Below the pieces are notes generated by a model. It had not been told where the DNA came from. It saw only the letters and a list, made by a program, of their open reading frames with translations, and made no database searches. From Bacteroidota bacterium (GTDB lineage Bacteria; Bacteroidota; Bacteroidia; CAILMK01), in NCBI GenBank assembly GCA_013287095.1, contig JABDEJ010000076.1, positions 1 through 10,941 of the forward strand: a stretch of 10,941 nt of DNA, written 5' to 3'. Numbering within the stretch: the stretch's first letter is position 1; each line of letters begins with the position of its first letter. A program made the position numbers and the translations under genes. Below, in pieces: positions 1 through 6,330 of the stretch.

Positions 1-1
1 G

Positions 2-277
2 ACGGAGCTTGATGCTGCATTTGGCTTTACCGACAGCGGCAACTGCGAAATACTGGCTGCCTGGTTCGAGCATGTGATCAAGCATCAATATATTCACGGA
101 TATGCAAGTCTCGAGAAATTCATGGTTACTGTCGGACGGCGCAAATTCATCGTGCCACTATACAAACTGCTCATTCTGACTCCAGATGGAAAGAAAATGG
201 CACAGGATATCTACAAAAAAGCCAGACCTAACTACCATGCCGTCGCTACAAGTACAATAGATGGGTTGGTGAAATAG
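2..277 (+). CDS. M1 family metallopeptidase, leukotriene A4 hydrolase-like, C-terminal end (partial)
   Basis: Only the last 91 residues are present; the reading frame is open from base 2 to the TAG at 275-277. The tail resembles the helical C-terminal domain of leukotriene-A4-hydrolase-type M1 aminopeptidases. It shows the LDAAFGFTDSGNCEILAAW stretch, then a GRRKFIVPLYKLL segment like the GRMKFTRPLFKDL of the human enzyme, then a YKKARPNYHAVA ending like its HPVTA ending. The family are zinc aminopeptidases; the HExxH catalytic domain and any signal peptide lie left of the window, so activity and location cannot be judged here. The gene converges on the alanine dehydrogenase gene, and its stop codon lies inside the left arm of an inverted repeat (274-409). 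The family call rests on recognition of the C-terminal helical domain, not on active-site residues. Confidence 0.8.
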   Translation, partial: TELDAAFGFTDSGNCEILAAWFEHVIKHQYIHGYASLEKFMVTVGRRKFIVPLYKLLILTPDGKKMAQDIYKKARPNYHAVATSTIDGLVK

Positions 278-409
278 GGATCAGGAGTAAAGGATCAGGG
301 GTCAGGCATCAGGCGCTAGTAAGTCGGCAGTTGTGATTATTCTTGAAAGTATCTGTGAAAAAGTCTTGCGTAAGCCACTGATTCCTGACCCCTGACTCCT
401 GATCCCTAT
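274..409. repeat. Long imperfect inverted repeat between convergent genes, possible bidirectional terminator
   Basis: The left arm (about 274-319) starts ATAGGGATCAGGAGT, has an extra 7 bases (aaaggat), and continues CAGGGGTCAGG, atcag and gct. The right arm (about 371-409) is its near-complete reverse complement without the 7-base insert. About 50 bases of loop separate them. The arms contain the stop codons of both neighbouring genes (TAG at 275-277 on plus, TAG at 406-408 on minus). It could terminate transcription in both directions, although no T-tract follows the stem, so the terminator role is inference. The arms are built from the CAGGRGTCAGG word that recurs elsewhere in this window. 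Confidence 0.7.
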
Positions 410-1629
410 ATATGCGCAGCGATCAACAAATCCAAGTCTTTGTAAGGAATATGAAACCTTTCGGATATGTTTTTATTGGTAAGGTTGCCTTTGTAGATAT
501 AAACACCGTGGCGAACCCCTTCCCTATCCCATAGGTAGTTTTTAATGCCGCCATATTCACCGATATCAAGGAGTATAGGCGCGAAAATATTGCTCAAGGC
601 ATAAGAGGCTGTTCGCGCTACGCGACTGGCAATATTCGGCACGCAATAATGGATCACGCCGTGTTTTTCAAAAATAGGATGGGTATGGTTGGTTACTTCA
701 CTGGTTTCAAAGCAACCGCCCTGGTCTATGCTCACATCTACGATAACAGAACCCAATTTCATTTCCATTACCATCTCTTCCGATACGATCATTTTGGTGC
801 GGCCTTCTATAGCCCTTATGGCACCTATAACCACATCAGCAGTCTTAAGTTCTCCGAGCAGGATATGTGGGTGCATGATGCTGGTATATATCCGTGTACC
901 GAGGTCGTTTTGAAGCCGGCGAAGCTTGTACAATGAATTATCAAAAACTTTCACCTCCGCACCAAGGCCTAAAGCAGCCCTGGTTGCAAACTGGCCTACC
1001 GTTCCGGCACCAAGTATCACGACTTTAGATGGCGGAATCCCGGATATGCCCCCCAGAAGTACGCCTTTACCGTGATTGATATTACTCAGATACTCAGCGG
1101 CTATGAGGATGCAAATGCTCCCTGCCAATTCGCTCATGGATTGGATAACCGGATATATATTCGATTCGTCTTTCAGGTACTCAAAACATATTGCGGTTGC
1201 TTTTTTCTTCATGAGCAGGCGGATCTGGTCATCTTTAAGCATTGGCAGGTGCAATGCAGAAATGATCGTTTTCCCTTCAGGGATCATGTCAATTTCTTCC
1301 AGGCTTGGGAACGAAACCTTCATGATGATATCACTTTTGAAAACCTCTTCTTTGCTATAAGTTATTTTGGCGCCACAGTTTTTGTAGTCCTCGTCATAGA
1401 ATTTCGCCTCACGCCCCGCCCCGGCCTCTACAATCACTTCATGACCATTGGCGATAAGAAGGTTTGCCGCCTGCGGCGAAAGGCCAACACGTGTCTCCTG
1501 AAATGTTGTCTCTTTGGGGATGCCGATCCTGACGGCATTGGCAGTTTTGCTTTTGATCATCACAGGCGCTTCTTCAGGTGCAAGCATGGCCTGTTTGGCT
1601 ATTTCGTAAAATCCCGACTTCTTTCCCAT
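406..1629 (-). CDS. ald: Alanine dehydrogenase (NAD-dependent)
   Basis: A 407-residue cytosolic enzyme of the alanine dehydrogenase / transhydrogenase-alpha family, which interconverts L-alanine and pyruvate plus ammonia with NAD. The N-terminal substrate domain starts with RIGIPKE at 34-40. It carries the expected active-site residues: Arg47 (TRVGLSP), Lys104 (MKVSFPS) and His127 (ALHLP). The Rossmann domain has GAGTVG at 207-212 and Asp230 at the end of the second strand, which suggests NAD over NADP. Asp302 (SIDQGG) matches the catalytic aspartate. The protein is longer than the usual ~370 residues because of about 32 extra N-terminal residues, a form I associate with Bacteroidota homologues. 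The start is supported by an AGGAGG four bases upstream. It lies 27 bp after tsaE on the same strand and probably shares its transcript. Related lysine-ketoglutarate-reductase-like enzymes are a less likely alternative. Confidence 0.9.
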   Translation of the reverse strand: MGKKSGFYEIAKQAMLAPEEAPVMIKSKTANAVRIGIPKETTFQETRVGLSPQAANLLIANGHEVIVEAGAGREAKFYDEDYKNCGAKITYSKEEVFKSDIIMKVSFPSLEEIDMIPEGKTIISALHLPMLKDDQIRLLMKKKATAICFEYLKDESNIYPVIQSMSELAGSICILIAAEYLSNINHGKGVLLGGISGIPPSKVVILGAGTVGQFATRAALGLGAEVKVFDNSLYKLRRLQNDLGTRIYTSIMHPHILLGELKTADVVIGAIRAIEGRTKMIVSEEMVMEMKLGSVIVDVSIDQGGCFETSEVTNHTHPIFEKHGVIHYCVPNIASRVARTASYALSNIFAPILLDIGEYGGIKNYLWDREGVRHGVYIYKGNLTNKNISERFHIPYKDLDLLIAAHI

Positions 1630-1633
1630 TTAT

Positions 1634-1639
1634 CCTCCT
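1634..1639 (-). promoter_or_regulatory. Strong Shine-Dalgarno site for ald
   Basis: Read on the minus strand, AGGAGG sits four bases before the ATG at 1629. A full consensus ribosome site is uncommon in Bacteroidota, where most starts rely on A-rich leaders. It fixes the start codon of the alanine dehydrogenase gene. Confidence 0.7.
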
Positions 1640-1656
1640 AAATTTCTGAAATTTAC

Positions 1657-2091
1657 TCAGGTATTTTCAATTGAGCAAATTATTTCCCTCACATTTTCGT
1701 TTCTGGCCTCGAATGTAATGGAAACCCATTTTTGGGGCAATAGGTTCCCTGCCATTTCGGGCCACTCAATGAGAACGTAGGCGCCACTGTCAACATATTC
1801 TTCAAAACCAATCTGGAACAGGTCTTGTTCATTTTTCAGGCGGTACAAATCGAAATGATAGATTTTATTGTCACCAGAACCATATTCATGCACAATGGAA
1901 AAGGTGGGACTTGATACATCTTCATTGATATTCAATGCCTTGGCAAAGCCTTTTACAAAAGTGGTTTTACCAGATCCAAGGTCGCCATTTAACGTAAAAA
2001 TCCGTTCATCCGGATAGATTTTGAGAATAGATTGGGCAACCGAAAGCATTTCATCAGGGTGTGAAATAGTGAATATTTGTGGATCGTTCAT
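1657..2091 (-). CDS. tsaE: tRNA threonylcarbamoyladenosine biosynthesis ATPase TsaE
   Basis: A 144-residue protein, close to the usual family length. TsaE is the small P-loop ATPase of the cytosolic TsaBDE complex that installs N6-threonylcarbamoyladenosine at position 37 of ANN-decoding tRNAs. Visible motifs are the Walker A loop GDLGSGKT at 36-43, the switch-like SPTF at 61-64, HFDLYRL at 79-85 (with the Walker B-like Asp81), and IEWPE at 108-112 near the C-terminus. All are hallmarks of the family. It lies between porX (149 bp upstream) and ald (27 bp downstream), all on the minus strand. A TATATTTG element is just 8 bases before the start codon, so it may also have its own near-leaderless promoter. 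The product assignment is firm. Confidence 0.96.
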   Translation of the reverse strand: MNDPQIFTISHPDEMLSVAQSILKIYPDERIFTLNGDLGSGKTTFVKGFAKALNINEDVSSPTFSIVHEYGSGDNKIYHFDLYRLKNEQDLFQIGFEEYVDSGAYVLIEWPEMAGNLLPQKWVSITFEARNENVREIICSIENT

Positions 2092-2098
2092 TTCTACG

Positions 2099-2106
2099 CA
2101 AATATA
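2099..2106 (-). promoter_or_regulatory. Possible Bacteroidota -7 element before tsaE
   Basis: On the minus strand TATATTTG matches the TAnnTTTG consensus of Bacteroidota sigma-70 promoters. It lies so near the ATG at 2091 that the transcript would start only a few bases before the codon. No clear -33 TTTG is visible at the right distance, so this is tentative. Confidence 0.35.
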
Positions 2107-2135
2107 TCAATTTCTATTCGCTGCTCGACCCCATG

Positions 2136-2160
2136 AAAAAATTACGAATTATGAATTACG
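2136..2160. repeat. AATTACG/AATTATG word repeat in the porX-tsaE gap
   Basis: This AT-rich run consists of AATTACG, AATTATG and AATTACG words in tandem. It lies in the 149-bp gap between porX and tsaE, with a pyrimidine-rich tract after it and a TCTCCTAACCCCTAA word (2224-2240) just before the porX stop. Such degenerate wordy repeats are typical intergenic material in this phylum; no function is assigned. Confidence 0.5.
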
Positions 2161-2240
2161 GCTCATCTCCTACTCTCTCTAAGACGCACATCGCTCTTTC
2201 GCTCTCCGCTCTTACTTTACCTTGTCTCCTAACCCCTAAT

Positions 2241-3791
2241 TTATTTATTCCCCATCGTTATCACCGGTACAATCATTTCTTCCATGCTCAATCCGCCATG
2301 CTGAAACGTGTTTTTGTAATAGTGAACGAAATGGTTGTAATTGTTGGGATATACAAAAAAGAAATCCTCCTTAGCAAATGCAAATGAAGAACTTACGTGT
2401 TGTGTTGGCAGGCCTATATCTTCGGGACGTTTTACGGCATATACTTCCTTATTCTCGTAGTTCAGGTTTTTGCCGGTTTTGTACCTGAGATTGGCTGTGG
2501 TGTTACGGTCGCCTATGATCTTGCTTGGTTTTTTCACCAATACTGAACCATGATCTGTAGATACTACTACGCTGCATTTTTTATCGCCAAGCCTTTTGAT
2601 AATTTCGAAAAGCGGTGAGTGCTGAAACCATGATCTTGTGAGTGAACGATATGCAACCTCATCTTCAGCAAGTTCTTTGATCACTTCCATTTCCGTGCGT
2701 ACATGCGACAACAAATCCACGAAATTGTAAACGATCACATTCAGTTTGTACTTCTGAAGATTGTTAATATTATCAGCCAGGTTTTTGCCCGCTTCCAGGT
2801 TGGTGATCTTGTTGTAAGAGAACTTAATATCCTTGCGTAGACGCACGAGATGGTCCCTCAGAAAATCTTCTTCATGAAGGTTTTTGCCGCCCTCTTCCTC
2901 ATCATTCACCCATAATTTAGGTAATCTCTTTTCAATTTCAAACGGAAGCAATCCTGCAAAAATGGCATTACGCGCATAAGTAGTTACCGTTGGCAAAATG
3001 CTATAATAACAGGTATCTTCCTGAACCCTGAAATAGTCCGCAAAAATAGGCTGCAACACCTTCCATTGGTCATAGCGAAGATTATCCATGATGATGAAAT
3101 AAACGGGATCGGGATCATCCAAAAGTGGCACTACTTTTTTGGCAAAGAGCGTATGCGACATAATCGGGGCCGAGTCCCTGTTTTTGATCCATCCGCCATA
3201 GTTCCTCTCCACAAATTTCCCGAAATTGCTGTTGGCCTCAATCTTCTGGGCATCAAGCACATTACGCATGCCTTCGGCATCCGATTTTACAAGTTCCATA
3301 TCCCAGAAAACCAGTTTCTTATGAACCTCGATCCATTCGTTCTCATCCAGGTTTTCATTAATGTTCATGCTCAGTTGGCCGAAATCCTGGCGGTATTGCA
3401 CCAGCACCTTGTCACTCACGAGACGCTTATTCTCTAAGAGTTTCTTGATCGAAAGCAATATCTGGTTGGGATTCACCGGTTTGATGAGATAGTCCGATAT
3501 CTGGCTCCCGATGGCGTCTTCCATCACAAACTCTTCCTCGCTTTTAGTGATCATCACCACAGGCACTTCCGGCGTCATGGCTTTGATCTGTGCCAGGGCT
3601 TCGAGTCCGCTCATCCCCGGCATGTGCTCATCCAGGAAAACGATATCAAAAAAATCAGTCTGGCATTTCTCTATGGCCTCGTCGCCACTCTTTACAGGTG
3701 TGACATCATATCCCTTCTCTTTCAAAAAGAGGATATGTGGTTTTAGAAGTTCTATTTCGTCGTCGGCCCAGAGTATTTTCGGTGAAGGCAT
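2241..3791 (-). CDS. porX: PorX: response regulator with PglZ (alkaline-phosphatase-like) effector domain, T9SS regulator
   Basis: A 516-residue cytosolic protein matching PorX in length and order. The receiver domain (about 5-120) has acidic Asp10/Asp11, phospho-acceptor Asp54 (FLDEHMPG), Thr82 and Lys104, so it should be phosphorylatable. A helical linker follows (about 120-215). The PglZ domain (about 225-516) keeps the metal and catalytic signature of the alkaline phosphatase superfamily: Asp236 in IIMDNLRYD, the PTVTTYAR nucleophile loop at 267-274, Asp359 and His363 (FVDLLSH), Asp413-His414 (STDHGS) and His498 (QHGG). In Porphyromonas and Flavobacterium, PorX works with sensor kinase PorY and sigma factor SigP to control T9SS genes, and its PglZ domain is reported as a zinc phosphodiesterase acting on oligonucleotides. 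No porY is in the window. It is first in a minus-strand run with tsaE and ald. No clear promoter is seen upstream. Confidence 0.95.
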   Translation of the reverse strand: MPSPKILWADDEIELLKPHILFLKEKGYDVTPVKSGDEAIEKCQTDFFDIVFLDEHMPGMSGLEALAQIKAMTPEVPVVMITKSEEEFVMEDAIGSQISDYLIKPVNPNQILLSIKKLLENKRLVSDKVLVQYRQDFGQLSMNINENLDENEWIEVHKKLVFWDMELVKSDAEGMRNVLDAQKIEANSNFGKFVERNYGGWIKNRDSAPIMSHTLFAKKVVPLLDDPDPVYFIIMDNLRYDQWKVLQPIFADYFRVQEDTCYYSILPTVTTYARNAIFAGLLPFEIEKRLPKLWVNDEEEGGKNLHEEDFLRDHLVRLRKDIKFSYNKITNLEAGKNLADNINNLQKYKLNVIVYNFVDLLSHVRTEMEVIKELAEDEVAYRSLTRSWFQHSPLFEIIKRLGDKKCSVVVSTDHGSVLVKKPSKIIGDRNTTANLRYKTGKNLNYENKEVYAVKRPEDIGLPTQHVSSSFAFAKEDFFFVYPNNYNHFVHYYKNTFQHGGLSMEEMIVPVITMGNK

Positions 3792-3800
3792 ATGTGAGTT

Positions 3801-3890
3801 GATAAGTTATTAAGCTGTTAAATTGTTAAGTTGCTGAGTTATGGATGATTTGTGTCCATTGATAATTGATAATTGGTCATTGATCATTGG
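3801..3890. repeat. Low-complexity word repeats upstream of porX
   Basis: Two wordy blocks lie directly upstream of the porX start. The first (3801-3841) alternates GTTATTAAG, GTTAAATTGTTAAG and GAGTTAT. The second (3858-3890) repeats TTGATAATTGATAATT and then TTGATCATTGG. Similar TTGATAATTGATCATT strings recur at 4351-4370 and 8076-8096. If the porX promoter is close to the gene, these words lie within or next to it. Confidence 0.55.
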
Positions 3891-3962
3891 CTTTTGTCAT
3901 AAACCATGCCAAACGCCAATCTAACTGCGAAGTTCGGACATTATTGTGTGATGTGGATAAAC

Positions 3963-3994
3963 AGGGGTTAGGAGTCAGGAATCAGGGGTTAGGG
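3963..3994 (+). repeat. CAGGRGTCAGG word repeat, forward copy
   Basis: A run of AGGGGTTAGG, AGTCAGG, AATCAGG and GGTTAGGG words. It has the same vocabulary as the 274-409 inverted repeat and is roughly inverted relative to 4405-4430 across about 410 bases. Confidence 0.6.
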
Positions 3995-4074
3995 ATAAGT
4001 AATAAGTGGTAAGTGATAGGCGACAGATATATTCTGAGTTAAAACACAGGCGTCAGCAATTCACCTCAACGATT

Positions 4075-4165
4075 GTGGAGGGGTGGTCTGCTTGCGGGGG
4101 CGCCTGTCCCGATTCTTCGGGAGGGTGGATCCTCCAAAACTCCCCCCAAAACCTCATTTTTCCGC
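4075..4165. other. Strand-skewed G/C-rich block with small hairpin
   Basis: This block differs from its AT-rich surroundings. It is G-rich on the plus strand in its first half (GTGGAGGGGTGG, GCGGGGGCGCC) and C-rich in its second (CTCCCCCC). A perfect hairpin TCCCGA-ttct-TCGGGA sits at 4107-4122. The reverse strand has a short open frame, but I recognise no protein family. It may be a remnant of an inserted sequence; that is a guess. Confidence 0.35.
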
Positions 4166-4256
4166 CTTCATCTGTCACAAAAAAAATAAAAAATTTCGCA
4201 TGTCGCTTTAATTATATTCATATTCAATATTTTAACTCCAAAAGAGCAATAAATCC

Positions 4257-4306
4257 AGCAATGCTTTTGCAATACGCGAGCAATACCGGAGCAATGGCTT
4301 TGCAAT
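4257..4306. repeat. Imperfect direct repeat AGCAATGnnTTTGCAAT
   Basis: Two 17-base copies (4257-4273 and 4290-4306) differ at two positions and are spaced 33 bases apart. Further AGCAAT words lie at 4245 and 4279. Each copy is partly palindromic, because ATTGC and GCAAT face each other. Role unknown. Confidence 0.5.
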
Positions 4307-4404
4307 GATCAATAGGTTTGCGACTCTGTGTGTTAGGTTTCATTATTTGTTATTGATAATTGATCATTTCTTACCTGAGACAGCTCGCGCGCCAGCAACT
4401 ATTG

Positions 4405-4430
4405 CCTGTCCCCTGACTCCTTACTCCTGG
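4405..4430 (-). repeat. CAGGRGTCAGG word repeat, reverse copy
   Basis: On the plus strand this reads CCTGTCCCCTGACTCC followed by TTACTCCTGG, the complement of the forward word block at 3963-3994. The two enclose about 410 bases of non-coding DNA. Confidence 0.55.
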
Positions 4431-4543
4431 TATTACTTACATATATAGCGAACTGCCCAACTGGGTGGGTATCCTAGAGAAATATTTTACAACTCATATT
4501 TTTTCAATAAGTTATAAGTGAAAATATTTTTGATTTTGTCAGA

Positions 4544-4604
4544 CGCCGTCATTCCGGCGCAGGCCGGAATCCCGTGACTAAAAGCCGAAAGTATTAAGAG
4601 CTTC
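4544..4604 (+). repeat. GTCATTCCGG / CCGGAATCCCGTGAC dispersed palindromic repeat, copy A
   Basis: CGCCGTCATTCCGG is followed by six bases and then CCGGAATCCCGTGAC, which can fold into a stem (TTCCGG/CCGGAA flanked by GTCA/TGAC). The 3' tail AAAAGCCGAAAGTATTAAG then AGCTTC is nearly identical to the tail of copy B at 6304-6330. Conservation beyond the stem shows the two are copies of one element and not chance palindromes. Confidence 0.75.
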
Positions 4605-4636
4605 ACTTTAATTCGCTTCAAACTCCTTGCAGATAA

Positions 4637-4793
4637 GCCCTGACCCTAAAGCCTGCCTGTGCAGACAGGGGGACTTCCGCCAGCTCTTCGGAGTTTATCC
4701 CGATGGCAACAACACGAAATAAGTGTTATAGAAAACGCAACGATAGTTCCCTTTAAGGTCAGGGCAAAGGCCGATTCCACTTAGGGTCAGGGC
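4637..4793. repeat. TIR-like inverted repeat next to the flavoprotein stop codon
   Basis: GCCCTGACCCTAA (4637-4649) is perfectly inverted at 4781-4793 (TTAGGGTCAGGGC). It is also inverted with one mismatch over 15 bases at about 4750-4764. Inside lies a small hairpin CCTGT-gcag-ACAGG (4656-4669). The outer right arm ends one base before the stop codon (TAG, 4795-4797) of the minus-strand flavoprotein gene. It could be a small non-autonomous element or part of that gene's terminator; neither is proven. Confidence 0.55.
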
Positions 4794-4794
4794 A

Positions 4795-6051
4795 CTATAA
4801 TTTTTGTGAGGTAAAATAACCAGCCACCTGGTTTACGGCATTTGCGCCGTCACCGATGGCCGCCGCCATTCTTTTGGCTGTACCGGCCCTTACATCACCA
4901 ATGGCAAATATTCCGGGGATATTTGTTTCTAAATAAAAAGGACTCCTGGTTATGGGCCATTCTGATGAAAACCTTGCATGCTTTTCAAGATCCGGACCCG
5001 TTACAATAAAACCATTAGGGTCCCTCAAAATCCGGGAAGCCAGCCCATCCGCATAAGGCTGACCGCCGATCAACAAAAACAAGCTGTCAGCAGGATAAGT
5101 GGTGGTTTGCACTGACTGCGAATCCTTTATTTCCAATGATTCCAACCTCCCTTCACCATGTACGGCAACCACCTCGCTCCGGGCCATGACCGTGATATTC
5201 GGCCTGTTGGCTATTTCATCTACCAGGTATTGGCTCATTTTCAAGGAAATAGATTCACCCCTGACAACGAGGTTTACTTTTTTGGCAAAACGGGAAAAAT
5301 ACATAGCTGCCTGGCCAGCGGAATTGGCTCCGCCCACCACAAATACCTCTTTGCCTTCGTTGCGCTTTCCCTCTGTCATGGCGGAGCCGTAATAAATACC
5401 AGCACCTAAATATTTTTCAACCCCGGGCACCTGGAGCAACCTGTATAGAACGCCAACGGCAATAATTACAGATCTCCCTGTAATGGAAACGTTGCTTGAT
5501 ATGGAAACCGTAAAGCTATCATCTCCTTTTACGATATCAGTAATCACCACAGGAAGCACAAATTCAACACCGAATTTTTCTGCCTGTTTCCGGCTGCGCT
5601 CCGAAAACTCTTTACCTGTAATACCGTCAGGGTGTGCGATGAGGTTTTCAATAAGTGAAGTAGAACCCGCCCTGCCGCCGGGAGAATGTTTTTCAATGAC
5701 CAGCGTTTTCAAACCTTCAGAACCTGCATATATAGCCGAAGCCAATCCGGCAGGTCCCATACCAACTATAATAAGATCATAAGTATCACTCTTCGGAATG
5801 CAATGGAGTCCGATGGCGCTTGCCACCAGGAACAGATCAGGGTCATCAAGCAGGTATCCATCTTCGAAAACAAGGACCGGGTACTTTGAATTTTGAAGAT
5901 TGTGTTTTTCTATATAGGGTTGGGCTTCAGGGTCGTCATCCACATCAAGATATAAAAAATCGGCAAGGTTCCTGTTCAGAAACTCTTTTATTTCATAAGT
6001 TTTCGGAATACTTTCCTTTCCCAGCAAAACGACCTTTCCATGAAGCGACAT
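4795..6051 (-). CDS. Thioredoxin-reductase-like FAD/NAD(P) oxidoreductase lacking the redox CxxC
   Basis: 418 residues. The N-terminal segment (about 1-85) resembles the redoxin-like module found before the flavoprotein half in fused 'response regulator/thioredoxin-disulfide reductase' proteins (FLNRN, LDVDDDPEA, YPVLVFEDG), but it has no CxxC. The FAD domain follows with GMGPAG at 97-102 and GGRAGSTS at 125-132. The NAD(P) domain has GGANSAG at 240-246. The C-terminal FAD motif IFAIGDVRAGTAKR ends with AAAIGDGANAV (about 381-406). Where true thioredoxin reductases carry CATC, this protein reads YYGSAMTEGK (220-229). The whole protein has a single cysteine, Cys84. It therefore cannot perform dithiol exchange in the usual way and may pass electrons from NAD(P)H to another acceptor. 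No receiver or cyclic-nucleotide domain is fused. It stands alone between two repeat-rich tracts. Substrate unknown. Confidence 0.85.
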   Translation of the reverse strand: MSLHGKVVLLGKESIPKTYEIKEFLNRNLADFLYLDVDDDPEAQPYIEKHNLQNSKYPVLVFEDGYLLDDPDLFLVASAIGLHCIPKSDTYDLIIVGMGPAGLASAIYAGSEGLKTLVIEKHSPGGRAGSTSLIENLIAHPDGITGKEFSERSRKQAEKFGVEFVLPVVITDIVKGDDSFTVSISSNVSITGRSVIIAVGVLYRLLQVPGVEKYLGAGIYYGSAMTEGKRNEGKEVFVVGGANSAGQAAMYFSRFAKKVNLVVRGESISLKMSQYLVDEIANRPNITVMARSEVVAVHGEGRLESLEIKDSQSVQTTTYPADSLFLLIGGQPYADGLASRILRDPNGFIVTGPDLEKHARFSSEWPITRSPFYLETNIPGIFAIGDVRAGTAKRMAAAIGDGANAVNQVAGYFTSQKL

Positions 6052-6190
6052 GTTGAATAGATTTTATCTTATAAAGTTATGGTTGAATGTCTTAATCAGG
6101 TTAAATGACAAATAAACGGATTAGTTTGGTGCTAATTTAGACGATTTTATAGAAATAGCCAAAAACGGAGGTGGTGGAGCAGGTTGACAG

Positions 6191-6277
6191 ATCCTTCAAA
6201 TCCGTCATTCCGGACGGCTTAGCTTGTCGAAGTCCGACCCATCCTTCAAAGCCGTCATTCCGGACGGCTTGAGCTTG
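6191..6277 (+). repeat. Tandem pair of ATCCTTCAAA-CCGTCATTCCGGACGGCTT units
   Basis: Two near-identical units of about 36-37 bases begin at 6191 and 6241 (50-base period). They share ATCCTTCAAA, CCGTCATTCCGGACGGCTT and AGCTTG and differ by one substitution and one single-base gap. The second unit continues into the full palindromic repeat at 6251-6330. Confidence 0.75.
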
Positions 6278-6330
6278 CCTCAGCCTGATCCGGAATCCCG
6301 TGACGAAAAGCCGAACGTATTAGGAGCTTC
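6251..6330 (+). repeat. GTCATTCCGG / CCGGAATCCCGTGAC dispersed palindromic repeat, copy B
   Basis: GCCGTCATTCCGG (6251-6263) pairs with CCGGAATCCCGTGAC (6290-6304). The tail GAAAAGCCGAACGTATTAG then GAGCTTC matches copy A (4544-4604) with few changes. The internal spacer is longer than in copy A. Confidence 0.75.

Larger units (their letters stand above)
3792..4794. other. 1-kb gene-free tract rich in short repeats
   Basis: No credible coding region is present. An open frame at 4006-4308 (+) crosses G-rich and AT-rich repeats and has no recognisable protein character. The tract must hold the porX promoter and the 3' end signals of the 6051-4795 flavoprotein gene. It contains, in order: GTTAAG/GTTATTAAG words (3801-3841), TTGATAATTGATAATT words (3858-3890), CAGG/TTAGG words (3963-3994), a G/C-rich hairpin-bearing block (about 4075-4165), AGCAAT repeats (4245-4306), TTGATAATTGATCATT (4351-4370), reversed CAGG words (4405-4430), a GTCATTCCGG palindrome (4544-4604) and a TIR-like structure (4637-4793). 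Confidence 0.6.

Noticed and set aside
1072..1641. Long plus-strand frame of 189 codons opposite alanine dehydrogenase
   Set aside because: It is an antisense shadow of a well-conserved gene, with no family resemblance.
4006..4308. Open frame of 100 codons on the plus strand in the gap upstream of porX
   Set aside because: It crosses the G/C-rich block, an A-run and the AGCAAT repeats, has no recognisable domain and starts within repeat words; it reads as a chance frame.
274..4430. CRISPR array suggested by repeated CAGGRGTCAGG words
   Set aside because: Copies vary in length and order, are not regularly spaced, have no unique spacers and no cas genes are near.
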